A stretch of DNA of 12,061 bases, from contig CAKQRB010000074.1 in assembly GCA_934271195.1 (NCBI GenBank), forward strand, positions 1 to 12,061. The letters are read 5' to 3'. Shown in pieces: positions 6,019-12,061 of this stretch. Source of the DNA: an uncultured Alphaproteobacteria bacterium (GTDB lineage Bacteria; Pseudomonadota; Alphaproteobacteria; RF32; CAG-239). Position 1 is the stretch's first letter. Every line of letters starts with the position of its first letter. Both the position numbers and the translations under genes were made by a program. Under the pieces are notes generated by a model. The model was not told the DNA's origin. It did no database searches and saw only the letters and a list, made by a program, of their open reading frames with translations.

Positions 6019-7692
6019 TTAAAGCGGGGTGCAAGCATCTTTTAGCCAGTTTTTGACATCCTGATTATTCATCAGCGGCGAGATTTCTGCCCAGACACGG
6101 CTGTGATAGTTGTTGACCCACGCGGTTTCCTGTTCGGTAAGGAGATATTTATTAATCAGCCTTTTATCAAGAGGAACCAGTGTTAAAGGACGGAAGCTCA
6201 GCATCGGCGTTTCGGTGCCTGCGCTTTGGATTTCAACCAGATTTTCTATCCGGATACCATAGTGTCCGGCTTTGTAATATCCAGGTTCGATTGATACAAT
6301 CATACCTGATTGCAACGGAGTTTGCGAGCCACGGGAGGAGATGCTTTGCGGGCCTTCATGCACATTCAGAAAAAAGCCGACACCGTGTCCGGTGCCGTGG
6401 TTGTAGTCTTTTCCCTGCTGCCAAAGTTTGCTGCGTGACAAAACATCAAGAGTCTGACCGGAAGTTCCTTCCGGAAACAGAGCCGAAGATAAGGCAATAT
6501 GAGCTTTTAAGACCGTGGTGAAGTCATTGCTCATTTCCTGAGTCGGTGTGCCTATGGCCACAGTACGGGTGATGTCCGTGGTGCCGTCATAATATTGGGC
6601 GCCGCTGTCTAACAACAGCAAAGAGCCGTTCTGCAAAGTCAGGTTGGTTTCCGGTGTCGGTTGGTAATGAATGACAGCGCCGTTTTCAGCAAAGCCGGCA
6701 ATGGTTTCAAAACTGTTGGAAAAAAAGTTCTGCTCCTGCTTGCGGAAAGCGTAAAGTTTTTCAACAATGTCAAGTTCGGTCTTTCCTGCCGCGTTTTGTT
6801 CCAGCCAATGCAGAAGACTGCAGACGGTAACGGCATCCCGACGGTGAGCTTGTCTGACGTTGTCCAGTTCTACCGGATTTTTGACGGCTTTCCAGTTGAG
6901 AATCGGATTGGCGACGTTTTCAACCCAGATGTTTTGTTCTTTCATCAGGCTGAATATGGCGCGCGGCGTGTTGTTATAAGCCATGCCGATAGTTTTGCCG
7001 TTATAATTTGCAAGTTCTTCGCGCAATTTTGTAAAGTCATTGGCAAACAGGCTGACTTCTCCTTGTGCCGAGATTAAGGCAAAGGCACGCAGAATCGGCG
7101 TATCCGGCAGGCAGTTTGAACGCAAGTTGAACAGCCATGAAACACTGTCGCAGGCTGCCAGAAAATAAGCATCACATTTATTTTTTTGAATGTAAGGCGT
7201 CAGCATGGAAATTTTTTCATCCATGGAAATGCCGGCAAAACGGATATCGTGCTCAAAGATGTTGCATTCTTTATTTGCCGGACGGATGTCGAGCAGATTT
7301 TCTTTGTCTTCAACAAAATTAAAGCGTTTTAAAATTCGGTTCCAATAGTCAGTTTCGCCGACGGAGTGACACCACGGGTTGTAAGCGATTTTTAAATTTT
7401 CAAAGATGTTGTTTTGTAACCAGGTGGCAATGCTTTCTCTGGTGACGACGATTTCAATTTTGGCGGTATCGACTTCTCGGGCGGCCTGAAGTTCATAACG
7501 GCCGTCAACAAATAAAACGGCACGTTCGGGAAAAACCAACAGATTGCCGGCGGAACCGCTAAAGCCTGTCAGCGCCCGCAGTTTGTTTTCTTCAGGCAAG
7601 ATGTCCTGTCCCAAAAACATATTGTTGCGGGTGACGATGAAGGCATCATAACCTTTTTCTTTGATTAAATTTTGAAAATCGGTGAGAATCAT
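6019..7692 (-). CDS. pepP: Xaa-Pro aminopeptidase (M24B, long form)
   Basis: Cytoplasmic metallo-aminopeptidase that removes an N-terminal residue preceding proline. At 557 residues it matches the long, three-domain form (two creatinase-like N-terminal domains, then a pita-bread catalytic domain), related to eukaryotic APP1, rather than the roughly 440-residue E. coli PepP. All five dinuclear metal ligands are visible: D362 (L-D-S-G), D373 (T-T-D-I-T-R-T), H436 (H-G-T-G-H-G-V-G), E469 (S-I-E-P-G-Y-Y) and E483 (R-I-E-N-L). H432 and H445 fit the substrate-proton-shuttle histidines. The spacing D-11-D-63-H agrees with APP1. The ATG overlaps the prmA stop as ATGA, so translation is probably coupled. 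Confidence 0.95.
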   Translation of the reverse strand: MILTDFQNLIKEKGYDAFIVTRNNMFLGQDILPEENKLRALTGFSGSAGNLLVFPERAVLFVDGRYELQAAREVDTAKIEIVVTRESIATWLQNNIFENLKIAYNPWCHSVGETDYWNRILKRFNFVEDKENLLDIRPANKECNIFEHDIRFAGISMDEKISMLTPYIQKNKCDAYFLAACDSVSWLFNLRSNCLPDTPILRAFALISAQGEVSLFANDFTKLREELANYNGKTIGMAYNNTPRAIFSLMKEQNIWVENVANPILNWKAVKNPVELDNVRQAHRRDAVTVCSLLHWLEQNAAGKTELDIVEKLYAFRKQEQNFFSNSFETIAGFAENGAVIHYQPTPETNLTLQNGSLLLLDSGAQYYDGTTDITRTVAIGTPTQEMSNDFTTVLKAHIALSSALFPEGTSGQTLDVLSRSKLWQQGKDYNHGTGHGVGFFLNVHEGPQSISSRGSQTPLQSGMIVSIEPGYYKAGHYGIRIENLVEIQSAGTETPMLSFRPLTLVPLDKRLINKYLLTEQETAWVNNYHSRVWAEISPLMNNQDVKNWLKDACTPL

Positions 7693-8564
7693 TCGGGTTT
7701 CTCCATTAAAGCGGCGCGCCAGTTGTCGAGTTCGTAAATTTTGACGAGTTTCAGCCCCTGATTGGTGTGGGCGTTAATAACCCATTCTTCCTGATCATTG
7801 ATGAAGCCGGAAAGAACGGCATAGCCGCCGGGGGTCAGACTGGCGGCTAGATCAGGTGCCATGTCAATTAGCGGGCGGGCCAGAATATTGGCGAAGATAA
7901 TATCGTAAGGCGCATTTTTTTGCACGATTTCCGCCTGATAACCATTGCTGACTTCCGAATTGATGAGTTCGGCAACATTGTTATCAAGGGCATTTTGACG
8001 GGTGACCCAAACGGCTTCCTGATCAATGTCAACAGCCGTGATTTGGGTTTGGGGACCCCAGAGTTTGGCCGCGCCGAGGGACAAAATGCCGGAGCCGCAG
8101 CCGACATCCAGAATATTGGCGTGAGGCGCTTTCATTCGGTTCAGCTCACAAATGGCTTTCAGACAGGATTTGGTAGTCTGGTGTTCAGAACCGAAAGCAG
8201 TGGCGGCATAAATTTTGATGGGCAGTTTGGCAGTTTTGGGGGCTTGTTTTTCGTGTATGCCGTAAACCAGAAAGTCTTCAACCTCTACCGGAGCAAACTC
8301 AATGACATTGTCTTTGAGCCAGTTTTCGCTGGTCAGCAGTTTTTTGCAGAATTCAGGCAATTCTATGCCGCGGGCGGCGGCTTGTTTTTTGAAGTCGCTG
8401 GAATCGAAGTCTTTGCTGGTATATCCGATGAGGATTTCCTGTCCATCGTCATTATAATCGCAGGCGACGACCTCAAAATATTCTTCTAAAAATTCTTCTA
8501 AGAGAGGGGGTGTGGTTTCTTGAGCGGCAAAGATTATCTGCCAGCAGCTTCCGGCATTGTTCAT
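7689..8564 (-). CDS. prmA: Ribosomal protein L11 methyltransferase PrmA
   Basis: SAM-dependent methyltransferase that trimethylates ribosomal protein L11. 291 residues, normal for PrmA (about 293 in E. coli). An N-terminal substrate-recognition domain precedes the linker motif A-F-G-S-E-H-Q-T-T at 123-131 (family A-F-G-T-G-x-H-x-T-T). Then come SAM motif I, L-D-V-G-C-G-S-G-I, at 152-160, an acidic residue in T-A-V-D-I near 179, and the catalytic-region signature N-I-L-A-R-P-L at 226-232. The ATG at 8564 is preferred (TGGAA 5-7 bases upstream) over an in-frame TTG at 8582 with no ribosome site. It is the first gene of a three-gene minus-strand unit and diverges from the lipoprotein gene across about 100 bp. 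Confidence 0.95.
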   Translation of the reverse strand: MNNAGSCWQIIFAAQETTPPLLEEFLEEYFEVVACDYNDDGQEILIGYTSKDFDSSDFKKQAAARGIELPEFCKKLLTSENWLKDNVIEFAPVEVEDFLVYGIHEKQAPKTAKLPIKIYAATAFGSEHQTTKSCLKAICELNRMKAPHANILDVGCGSGILSLGAAKLWGPQTQITAVDIDQEAVWVTRQNALDNNVAELINSEVSNGYQAEIVQKNAPYDIIFANILARPLIDMAPDLAASLTPGGYAVLSGFINDQEEWVINAHTNQGLKLVKIYELDNWRAALMEKPE

Positions 8565-8587
8565 GTTATTCCATACTTTCAATATTG

Positions 8588-8617
8588 TTGTTTACTAACT
8601 TGTAAATATAGTATAGT
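8588..8617 (+). promoter_or_regulatory. Candidate promoter of the lipoprotein gene (bidirectional region)
   Basis: TTGTTT (8588-8593), 18 bases, TATAGT (8612-8617). The same spot reads TATACT on the minus strand (8615-8610), so the 8583-8656 spacer probably serves prmA as well. No good minus-strand -35 at 16-18 bases is visible. Confidence 0.4.
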
Positions 8618-8668
8618 AATTAAATTATCATTTCATTAACAAAGTGCTTAAATATAATGGATAAAACA

Positions 8669-9442
8669 ATGAAAAAAATAGTGATGCTGCTGGCAGTAGG
8701 GATTTTATCCGGATGTTCTTTTAATGCCTCGGATTTAAATATATGGCCGGAAAGGAATCAGTGGGTGGAATCTTTCAGTACCTATCCGGTGAATTTTACT
8801 TCAAAAGAACCGCAGCTCTTGAGCAGCAAATATGTTGATGAAAAAAACATCAAATATAATGAGCCGCAGAGCGTGTATCTCGGAGCAACAGTTTTGAGCA
8901 ACAAGGTTTACAGGATTAATAAATATCGTGAGAATCTGCTGCGGGCGAATGAAGACGGGATTATGAACAGCGCCTCTGTTCCGGACAAAATCTTTGCTGA
9001 TCGTACTTATAAGGTGGTTGGCACGGCAGTTGTTGACGGTGTGGAATATCGGCTTTTTCCGACTTTTTCCGAAAAGTATGTTTTTATGGTAAAGCCGAAC
9101 GGGCAGCTTTTTGATGAAATCGGCCAAATCCGCAACGGACGTCTGGCCGTTTTGAATGCGACTTTTGTGCCGACACCGGATACGCTCCGGATGTATCCGG
9201 TCAAAACATCAAAAACCGAGCAGACCAAGCCGGTAAAGGGTTTTGACATTAAGTATGACGGATTGCGCGACGGTAAGATGTGGTTTATGGTTTTGGATTA
9301 CAGTCAGTCGGCGGACAACGGCGGAAGTTTTGAGAATATCGGTTTTCCAAAACGTGATGGCATCGTTATTAATATCGTCGGCAATAAAATTAAAGTCCTG
9401 AGAGCAGATGAGCAAAAGATTGAATATATGGTGCTGAAATAA
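8669..9442 (+). CDS. Predicted lipoprotein of unknown function
   Basis: Not recognised beyond being a lipoprotein. The N-terminus M-K-K-I-V-M-L-L-A-V-G-I-L-S-G-C-S is a classic lipobox signal, with the lipidated Cys at 16; residues after it (S-F-N) do not suggest inner-membrane retention. The mature part (about 241 residues) looks mostly beta-rich, with Y-R-L-F-P-T-F-S and K-Y-V-F-M-V-K-P-N-G-Q-L-F stretches and G-x-V-V-N-I type strands near the end, and no Cys after the lipobox. The start at 8669 is favoured because the signal peptide is then of typical length and GGAT lies upstream; an in-frame ATG at 8657 (adding M-D-K-T) is possible. It is followed by yebC on the same strand after 108 bp without a clear terminator. 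Confidence 0.82.
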   Translation: MKKIVMLLAVGILSGCSFNASDLNIWPERNQWVESFSTYPVNFTSKEPQLLSSKYVDEKNIKYNEPQSVYLGATVLSNKVYRINKYRENLLRANEDGIMNSASVPDKIFADRTYKVVGTAVVDGVEYRLFPTFSEKYVFMVKPNGQLFDEIGQIRNGRLAVLNATFVPTPDTLRMYPVKTSKTEQTKPVKGFDIKYDGLRDGKMWFMVLDYSQSADNGGSFENIGFPKRDGIVINIVGNKIKVLRADEQKIEYMVLK

Positions 9443-9486
9443 TGTATAAGTTTGAGCTTTTTATATAAAGTTTGTGAGGATTTTTC

Positions 9487-9515
9487 TTGATTCGGTGCTT
9501 TTTTTGGAGTAAAAA
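9487..9515 (+). promoter_or_regulatory. Weak candidate promoter of yebC
   Basis: TTGATT (9487-9492), 17 bases, TAAAAA (9510-9515), 35 bases before the yebC ATG. The -10 is poor, so yebC may instead be co-transcribed with the lipoprotein gene. Confidence 0.3.
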
Positions 9516-9550
9516 CGCAGAGAATTAGAGTTATTTTTTTGGAGGAAATA

Positions 9551-10306
9551 ATGTCTGGACACTCCCAGTTTAAAAATATTATGTATCGCAAAGGGGCTCA
9601 GGATGCAAAAAAGGCCAAAGTTTTTGCCAAACTGGCTCGCGAAATTACCGTGGCAGCCAAAAGCGGTTTGCCTGATCCTGATAAAAACCCGCGCCTGCGT
9701 CTGGCTATTCAGGCTGCACGTGCCGAAAGTATGCCCAAGGACAATATCGAAAGAGCTATTTCCAAGGCAACCCAGACAGCCGGCGGCGATGATTATGTAA
9801 CGGTACGTTATGAAGGTTTTGGTCCCGGAAAGGCCGCAATCATTGTTGAAGGCCTGACTGACAACAAAAACCGGACAGCCGGCAATGTTCGCACGATTTT
9901 TGGCAAACGCGGCGGCGTTATGGGCGAGAGCGGTTCTGTTACTTTTAATTTTGAACGTATTGGTTTTGTACAATATCCGGCCTCTGTTGCCGATGCCGAC
10001 AAGATTTTTGAGGCTGCTTTAGAAGCCGGTGCCAACGATGTGGTTTCTGATGATGAGCATCATGATATTGAAACGCTGCCTGATGATTTGGGCACCGTTA
10101 CGGAAGCTTTGGAAAAACAGTTCGGTACACCGTCAGCTTCCCGTCTGGATTGGAAGCCTATGGTTAAGACTGATATTACTGACAAAGAGACAGCCGAAAA
10201 GTTTTTTGCGTTTATTGAAGCATTGGAAGATGATGACGATGTTCAGCAGGTTTATCACAATGCAGAAATTGCCGGAGATATTTTGGCCGGAATGGCTGAG
10301 GAATAG
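9551..10306 (+). CDS. yebC: YebC/TACO1-family translation factor
   Basis: 251 residues, the usual family length. The start M-S-G-H-S-Q-F-K-N-I-M-Y-R-K-G-A-Q-D-A-K-K is nearly invariant in YebC (A-G-H-S-K-W/F..R-K..Q-D-A-K), followed by V-F-A-K-L-A-R-E-I-T-V-A-A-K and the G-G-V-M-G-E-S-G-S-V segment in the middle. Family members are cytoplasmic; they were long annotated as transcriptional regulators and more recent work links them to relieving ribosome stalling. ATG at 9551 follows a strong GGAGG 6 bases upstream; a longer in-frame ATG at 9539 is rejected. The C-terminal half is strongly acidic (E-A-L-E-D-D-D-D-V). It stands directly upstream of ruvC, a common neighbour. Confidence 0.96.
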   Translation: MSGHSQFKNIMYRKGAQDAKKAKVFAKLAREITVAAKSGLPDPDKNPRLRLAIQAARAESMPKDNIERAISKATQTAGGDDYVTVRYEGFGPGKAAIIVEGLTDNKNRTAGNVRTIFGKRGGVMGESGSVTFNFERIGFVQYPASVADADKIFEAALEAGANDVVSDDEHHDIETLPDDLGTVTEALEKQFGTPSASRLDWKPMVKTDITDKETAEKFFAFIEALEDDDDVQQVYHNAEIAGDILAGMAEE

Positions 10307-10326
10307 GGTGTTTTTACCGGATAATC

Positions 10327-10367
10327 AAAAGGCAGAATGCGCAAACCGGTTCTGCCTTTTATTTTTT
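10327..10367 (+). terminator. Intrinsic terminator or attenuator between yebC and ruvC
   Basis: AAAAGGCAGAA (10327-10337) and TTCTGCCTTTT (10350-10360) form a perfect 11-bp stem with a 12-base loop, followed by A and six T. The T tract ends 10 bases before the ruvC ATG and abuts its AGGAAAG ribosome site, leaving no room for a promoter downstream of the terminator. Confidence 0.85.
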
Positions 10368-10377
10368 AGGAAAGAAT

Positions 10378-10863
10378 ATGATACGTATTTTGGGACTGGA
10401 TCCGAGTTTGTCTTCAACCGGCTGGGGAATTATTGAAGTTGAAAATAATCGTTTGCGCTATGTGGCGGACGGGATTGTGACGACAACCGCGCAGATGCCA
10501 TTGTCTGAGCGGCTGGCCGCGTTGCATCAGGGAATTTGTGACGTGATTGATTTGTATAAGCCAGATGAAGCGGCAATTGAAGAAACTTTTGTCAATAATA
10601 ATCCTTTTTCTTCGATCAAACTCGGACAGGCACGCGGCGTGGTTTTGTTGGCACCGGCAAGGTATCAGATTCCTGTCAGCGAGTATGAGCCGAATAAAGT
10701 TAAGAAGGCTGTGGTCGGCGTTGGACATGCCGAAAAAAATCAGGTGGAAACAATGGTAAAGATCCTGTTACCGGGGTGTAAACCCAAGAATAATGATTCT
10801 TCCGATGCACTGGCGATTGCCATTTGTCATAATAATTTTCGAAAATCTAACAGAATTTTGTAA
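10378..10863 (+). CDS. ruvC: Crossover junction endodeoxyribonuclease RuvC
   Basis: Holliday-junction resolvase; a dimer that, guided by RuvAB, makes paired nicks during recombinational repair. 161 residues, close to the usual 170-175. The RNase-H-like active site is complete: D8 in G-L-D-P-S-L, E68 in A-I-E-E-T-F-V, and D140 and D143 in N-D-S-S-D-A-L-A-I-A, with the same three-residue spacing as E. coli D138/D141. S-S-I-K-L-G-Q-A-R-G-V at 78-88 is the conserved core. AGGAAAG precedes the ATG at 10378. The C-terminus (N-N-F-R-K-S-N-R-I-L) is short. Unlike the common ruvC-ruvA-ruvB arrangement, the next gene is an outer-membrane protein. Confidence 0.96.
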   Translation: MIRILGLDPSLSSTGWGIIEVENNRLRYVADGIVTTTAQMPLSERLAALHQGICDVIDLYKPDEAAIEETFVNNNPFSSIKLGQARGVVLLAPARYQIPVSEYEPNKVKKAVVGVGHAEKNQVETMVKILLPGCKPKNNDSSDALAIAICHNNFRKSNRIL

Positions 10864-10906
10864 AAAATCTCGATTCGTTTTAAGAAATCCATGGAAAAAG
10901 TTATTT

Positions 10907-10960
10907 TTTGAGGCCAAAATTAATAATTTAATAAGAAAATTCGTGTTATTTTGCCTCAAA
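10907..10960. repeat. Inverted repeat in the ruvC-OMP spacer
   Basis: TTTGAGGC (10907-10914) is exactly complementary to GCCTCAAA (10953-10960); with one bulged C the stem extends through AAAAT/ATTTT (10916-10920/10948-10952) around a loop of 27 AT-rich bases. No T tract follows on either strand, so it is not an ordinary terminator. It may protect the ruvC mRNA 3' end or be a protein site. Confidence 0.5.
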
Positions 10961-10993
10961 TAGTAAAAAAAATTATTTTTATGCATTTTATTC

Positions 10994-11022
10994 TTGATTC
11001 ATTTTTTGAAATATAGTATAAA
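10994..11022 (+). promoter_or_regulatory. Sigma70 promoter of the outer-membrane protein gene
   Basis: TTGATT (10994-10999), exactly 17 bases, TATAAA (11017-11022). The start of transcription near 11029 gives a leader of about 45 bases and excludes the in-frame ATG at 11023 as the start codon. Confidence 0.75.
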
Positions 11023-11073
11023 ATGGACAAATTTGGAAAATTTGGCATAAAAATAGCTTGGAGACTTACTTTG

Positions 11074-11706
11074 ATGAAAAAGATTTTTTTCATGGTTTTG
11101 TCAGTCGCTTTATTCAATATGGTTATAAGCATGACAGCCAGTGCCCGTGACGGAGCTTATCTTGCAATCCGCGCCGGTAGTGTTAATGAAAATATGAACT
11201 CGGATGAAGACAGCGTTTATGATGAAAATCGTCTGGATTTTGACTATGTCTGGTTTGTCAGCGGTGCGGTCGGTTATCGTTGGAATTACTGGCGGGCTGA
11301 GTTGGAATATACTTATCGCAATGATTTTGACGATACTGTCAATACAAATAATAACCCGACAATTCCATTCTCCGTTTACAGTCATATGGTGTTGAAATCT
11401 AAGTCTGTTATGGCTAATGCTTATTTTGACTTTATGCCGAATTATGTTGTCAGCCCGTATATCAGCGGTGGTATCGGTTGGACTTATTTGGAGATGGAAG
11501 AAACTCCTTATACAAATGGTTGGGCCGGTCCGAAACAAAGTTTTGATGAAACAAACTTTACTTGGAGCCTTGGTGCAGGTTTGACAATCAGAATTAACAA
11601 ATGTATTAATATTGACGGTGGTTATCGTTATATTGATATGGGTGAGATTGAACACGCAAATATCAATGCCCATGAAGTTTATGGCGGTATCCGTTATACT
11701 TTCTAA
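11074..11706 (+). CDS. Small outer-membrane beta-barrel protein (OmpA/Opa-like fold)
   Basis: 210 residues. The signal peptide is M-K-K-I-F-F plus a hydrophobic core ending T-A-S-A at 21-24. The mature chain alternates aromatic-rich amphipathic strands and polar loops: G-A-Y-L-A-I-R-A-G, V-W-F-V-S-G-A-V-G-Y-R-W, R-A-E-L-E-Y-T-Y-R, S-V-M-A-N-A-Y-F-D-F, P-Y-I-S-G-G-I-G-W-T-Y, F-T-W-S-L-G-A-G-L-T-I-R, I-D-G-G-Y-R-Y-I-D-M-G and a final Y-G-G-I-R-Y-T-F. The C-terminal Phe is the beta-signal read by the BAM complex. This fits an eight-stranded barrel of the OMP_b-brl/surface-antigen type. The role (adhesion, membrane integrity or immune evasion) cannot be told. The ATG at 11074 is chosen from the signal peptide and promoter position; GGAG lies 10 bases upstream. 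It is monocistronic with its own terminator. Confidence 0.9.
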   Translation: MKKIFFMVLSVALFNMVISMTASARDGAYLAIRAGSVNENMNSDEDSVYDENRLDFDYVWFVSGAVGYRWNYWRAELEYTYRNDFDDTVNTNNNPTIPFSVYSHMVLKSKSVMANAYFDFMPNYVVSPYISGGIGWTYLEMEETPYTNGWAGPKQSFDETNFTWSLGAGLTIRINKCINIDGGYRYIDMGEIEHANINAHEVYGGIRYTF

Positions 11707-11722
11707 GCTAATAAATGCAGTG

Positions 11723-11751
11723 AAAAGGGAGGACTTGTTCCTCCCTTTTTT
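11723..11751 (+). terminator. Intrinsic terminator of the outer-membrane protein gene
   Basis: AAAAGGGAGGA (11723-11733) and TCCTCCCTTTT (11739-11749) form an 11-bp stem with a five-base loop and a T tract to 11751, 17 bases after the stop codon. Confidence 0.93.
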
Positions 11752-11770
11752 ATATCCCTGCAAGGGATAT
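11752..11770. repeat. Short palindrome directly after the terminator
   Basis: ATATCCC (11752-11758) and GGGATAT (11764-11770) with loop TGCAA, beginning at the end of the terminator T tract. No T tract follows in either direction, so its role is unclear. Confidence 0.5.
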
Positions 11771-11877
11771 TCTTCCCTCTCCTTCTCTTATCTCCCCGCT
11801 ACTTTCTTTTCTTTTTCTCACTTCCTTGTCTCTTTTGCTGTTGTTTTCCTTTTTTATTTTCGGGTTTTTGTTTCTTC
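11771..11877 (+). other. Polypyrimidine tract, 107 bases
   Basis: By direct count 94 of 107 bases are C or T on the plus strand. No gene with a ribosome site lies here; an open frame that runs through it begins inside the beta-barrel gene and is a shadow. The strand bias is far stronger than in any other part of the window. Confidence 0.7.
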
Positions 11878-11899
11878 ATAGAGTTGGGATTTCTTCTTT

Positions 11900-11925
11900 C
11901 TTACTTTTGCTTGATCAAAAGTAAG
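11900..11925. repeat. Inverted repeat with 10-base arms, first part of a repeat cluster
   Basis: CTTACTTTTG (11900-11909) and CAAAAGTAAG (11916-11925) are exact complements around CTTGAT. The loop bases also take part in a second pairing, GCTTGAT (11909-11915) with ATCAAGC (11931-11937), and GTTGGG (11883-11888) matches CCCAAC (11937-11942), so several nested folds share this site. Confidence 0.7.
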
Positions 11926-11950
11926 CAAAAATCAAGCCCAACCTCATATT

Positions 11951-12031
11951 CTAAGCTTTCAGCCCAAAGTTAAGGTCACTACGTTCCAAGGCTCAGTACT
12001 TAATATTCGCCTCTTTGGGCCAAAAGCTAAG
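11951..12031. repeat. Long imperfect inverted repeat, probable dispersed repeat element
   Basis: Two 19-base arms, 11951-11969 and 12013-12031, are complementary at 16 positions; the cores are AGCTTT/AAAGCT and GCCCAAAG/CTTTGGGC. They enclose 43 bases. With the palindromes at 11883-11942 this makes a compact non-coding block rich in dyads, the look of a REP- or MITE-like intergenic repeat. It may continue past the right edge. No transposase is present. Confidence 0.55.
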
Positions 12032-12061
12032 AAATCATTCGGTAATCGGGCTAATCAACTC

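Noticed and set aside
7920..8489. 189-codon plus-strand frame opposite prmA
   Set aside because: Antisense shadow of prmA; the prmA frame has the SAM and N-I-L-A-R-P-L motifs.
11023..11073. Longer start for the beta-barrel protein at 11023
   Set aside because: It abuts the -10 box and would lie upstream of the predicted transcript start; the signal peptide begins at 11074.
11110..11763. 217-codon minus-strand frame opposite the beta-barrel gene
   Set aside because: Antisense to a gene with a clear signal peptide, beta-signal, promoter and terminator; Ile/Thr-rich composition typical of a shadow.
11612..11881. 89-codon plus-strand frame running into the polypyrimidine tract
   Set aside because: It starts inside the beta-barrel gene, crosses its terminator, and its Phe/Ser/Leu-rich tail is a by-product of the pyrimidine bias.

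Overview
The window reads as chromosomal DNA of a Gram-negative bacterium, most likely an alphaproteobacterium. It has a periplasmic thioredoxin-like protein, a lipoprotein and an outer-membrane beta-barrel, and it carries prmA next to a long Xaa-Pro aminopeptidase and yebC next to ruvC, pairings I associate with Alphaproteobacteria. That placement is an inference. Spacers are AT-rich and contain near-consensus sigma70 promoters (TTGACA/TTGACT-17-TATAAA type) and strong intrinsic terminators. I see no prophage, transposase or CRISPR.

Layout. (1) 1-717, minus: an anchored metallophosphoesterase cut by the left edge. (2) 815-3330, minus: a metal-resistance block made of an ArsR/SmtB regulator, a 71-residue stand-alone HMA metallochaperone-like protein and a P1B-type Zn/Cd/Pb efflux ATPase. 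A consensus promoter between regulator and chaperone is overlapped by a 9-6-9 dyad, a convincing repressor operator. (3) 3477-3704, plus: a 75-residue single-pass membrane protein divergent from the regulator. (4) 3705-4283: RNA country. A structured, terminator-ended non-coding RNA candidate (about 3761-3969) is followed by tRNA-Thr(UGU) with its own promoter and terminator. (5) 4538-5545, plus: a stand-alone YbhN/MprF-type flippase-domain membrane protein, overlapping tail to tail with the next unit. (6) 8564-5542, minus: a tight operon prmA - Xaa-Pro aminopeptidase (ATGA overlap) - secreted thioredoxin-like protein (12 bp gap). (7) 8669-9442, plus: an unrecognised lipoprotein. (8) 9551-10863, plus: yebC and ruvC, separated by an intrinsic terminator; ruvA and ruvB do not follow. 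(9) 11074-11706, plus: a small outer-membrane beta-barrel with its own promoter and terminator. (10) 11752-12061: no gene, but a hairpin, a 107-base polypyrimidine run and a cluster of inverted repeats that looks like a dispersed repeat element.

How it fits together. The metal block is a self-contained circuit: the sensor should leave its operator when Zn/Cd/Pb binds, releasing the chaperone and pump. The most interesting unexplained element is the candidate RNA at 3761-3969. It can fold into a multi-helix junction, but a perfect 9-bp alternative pairing would compete with one of those helices and with the terminator stem.
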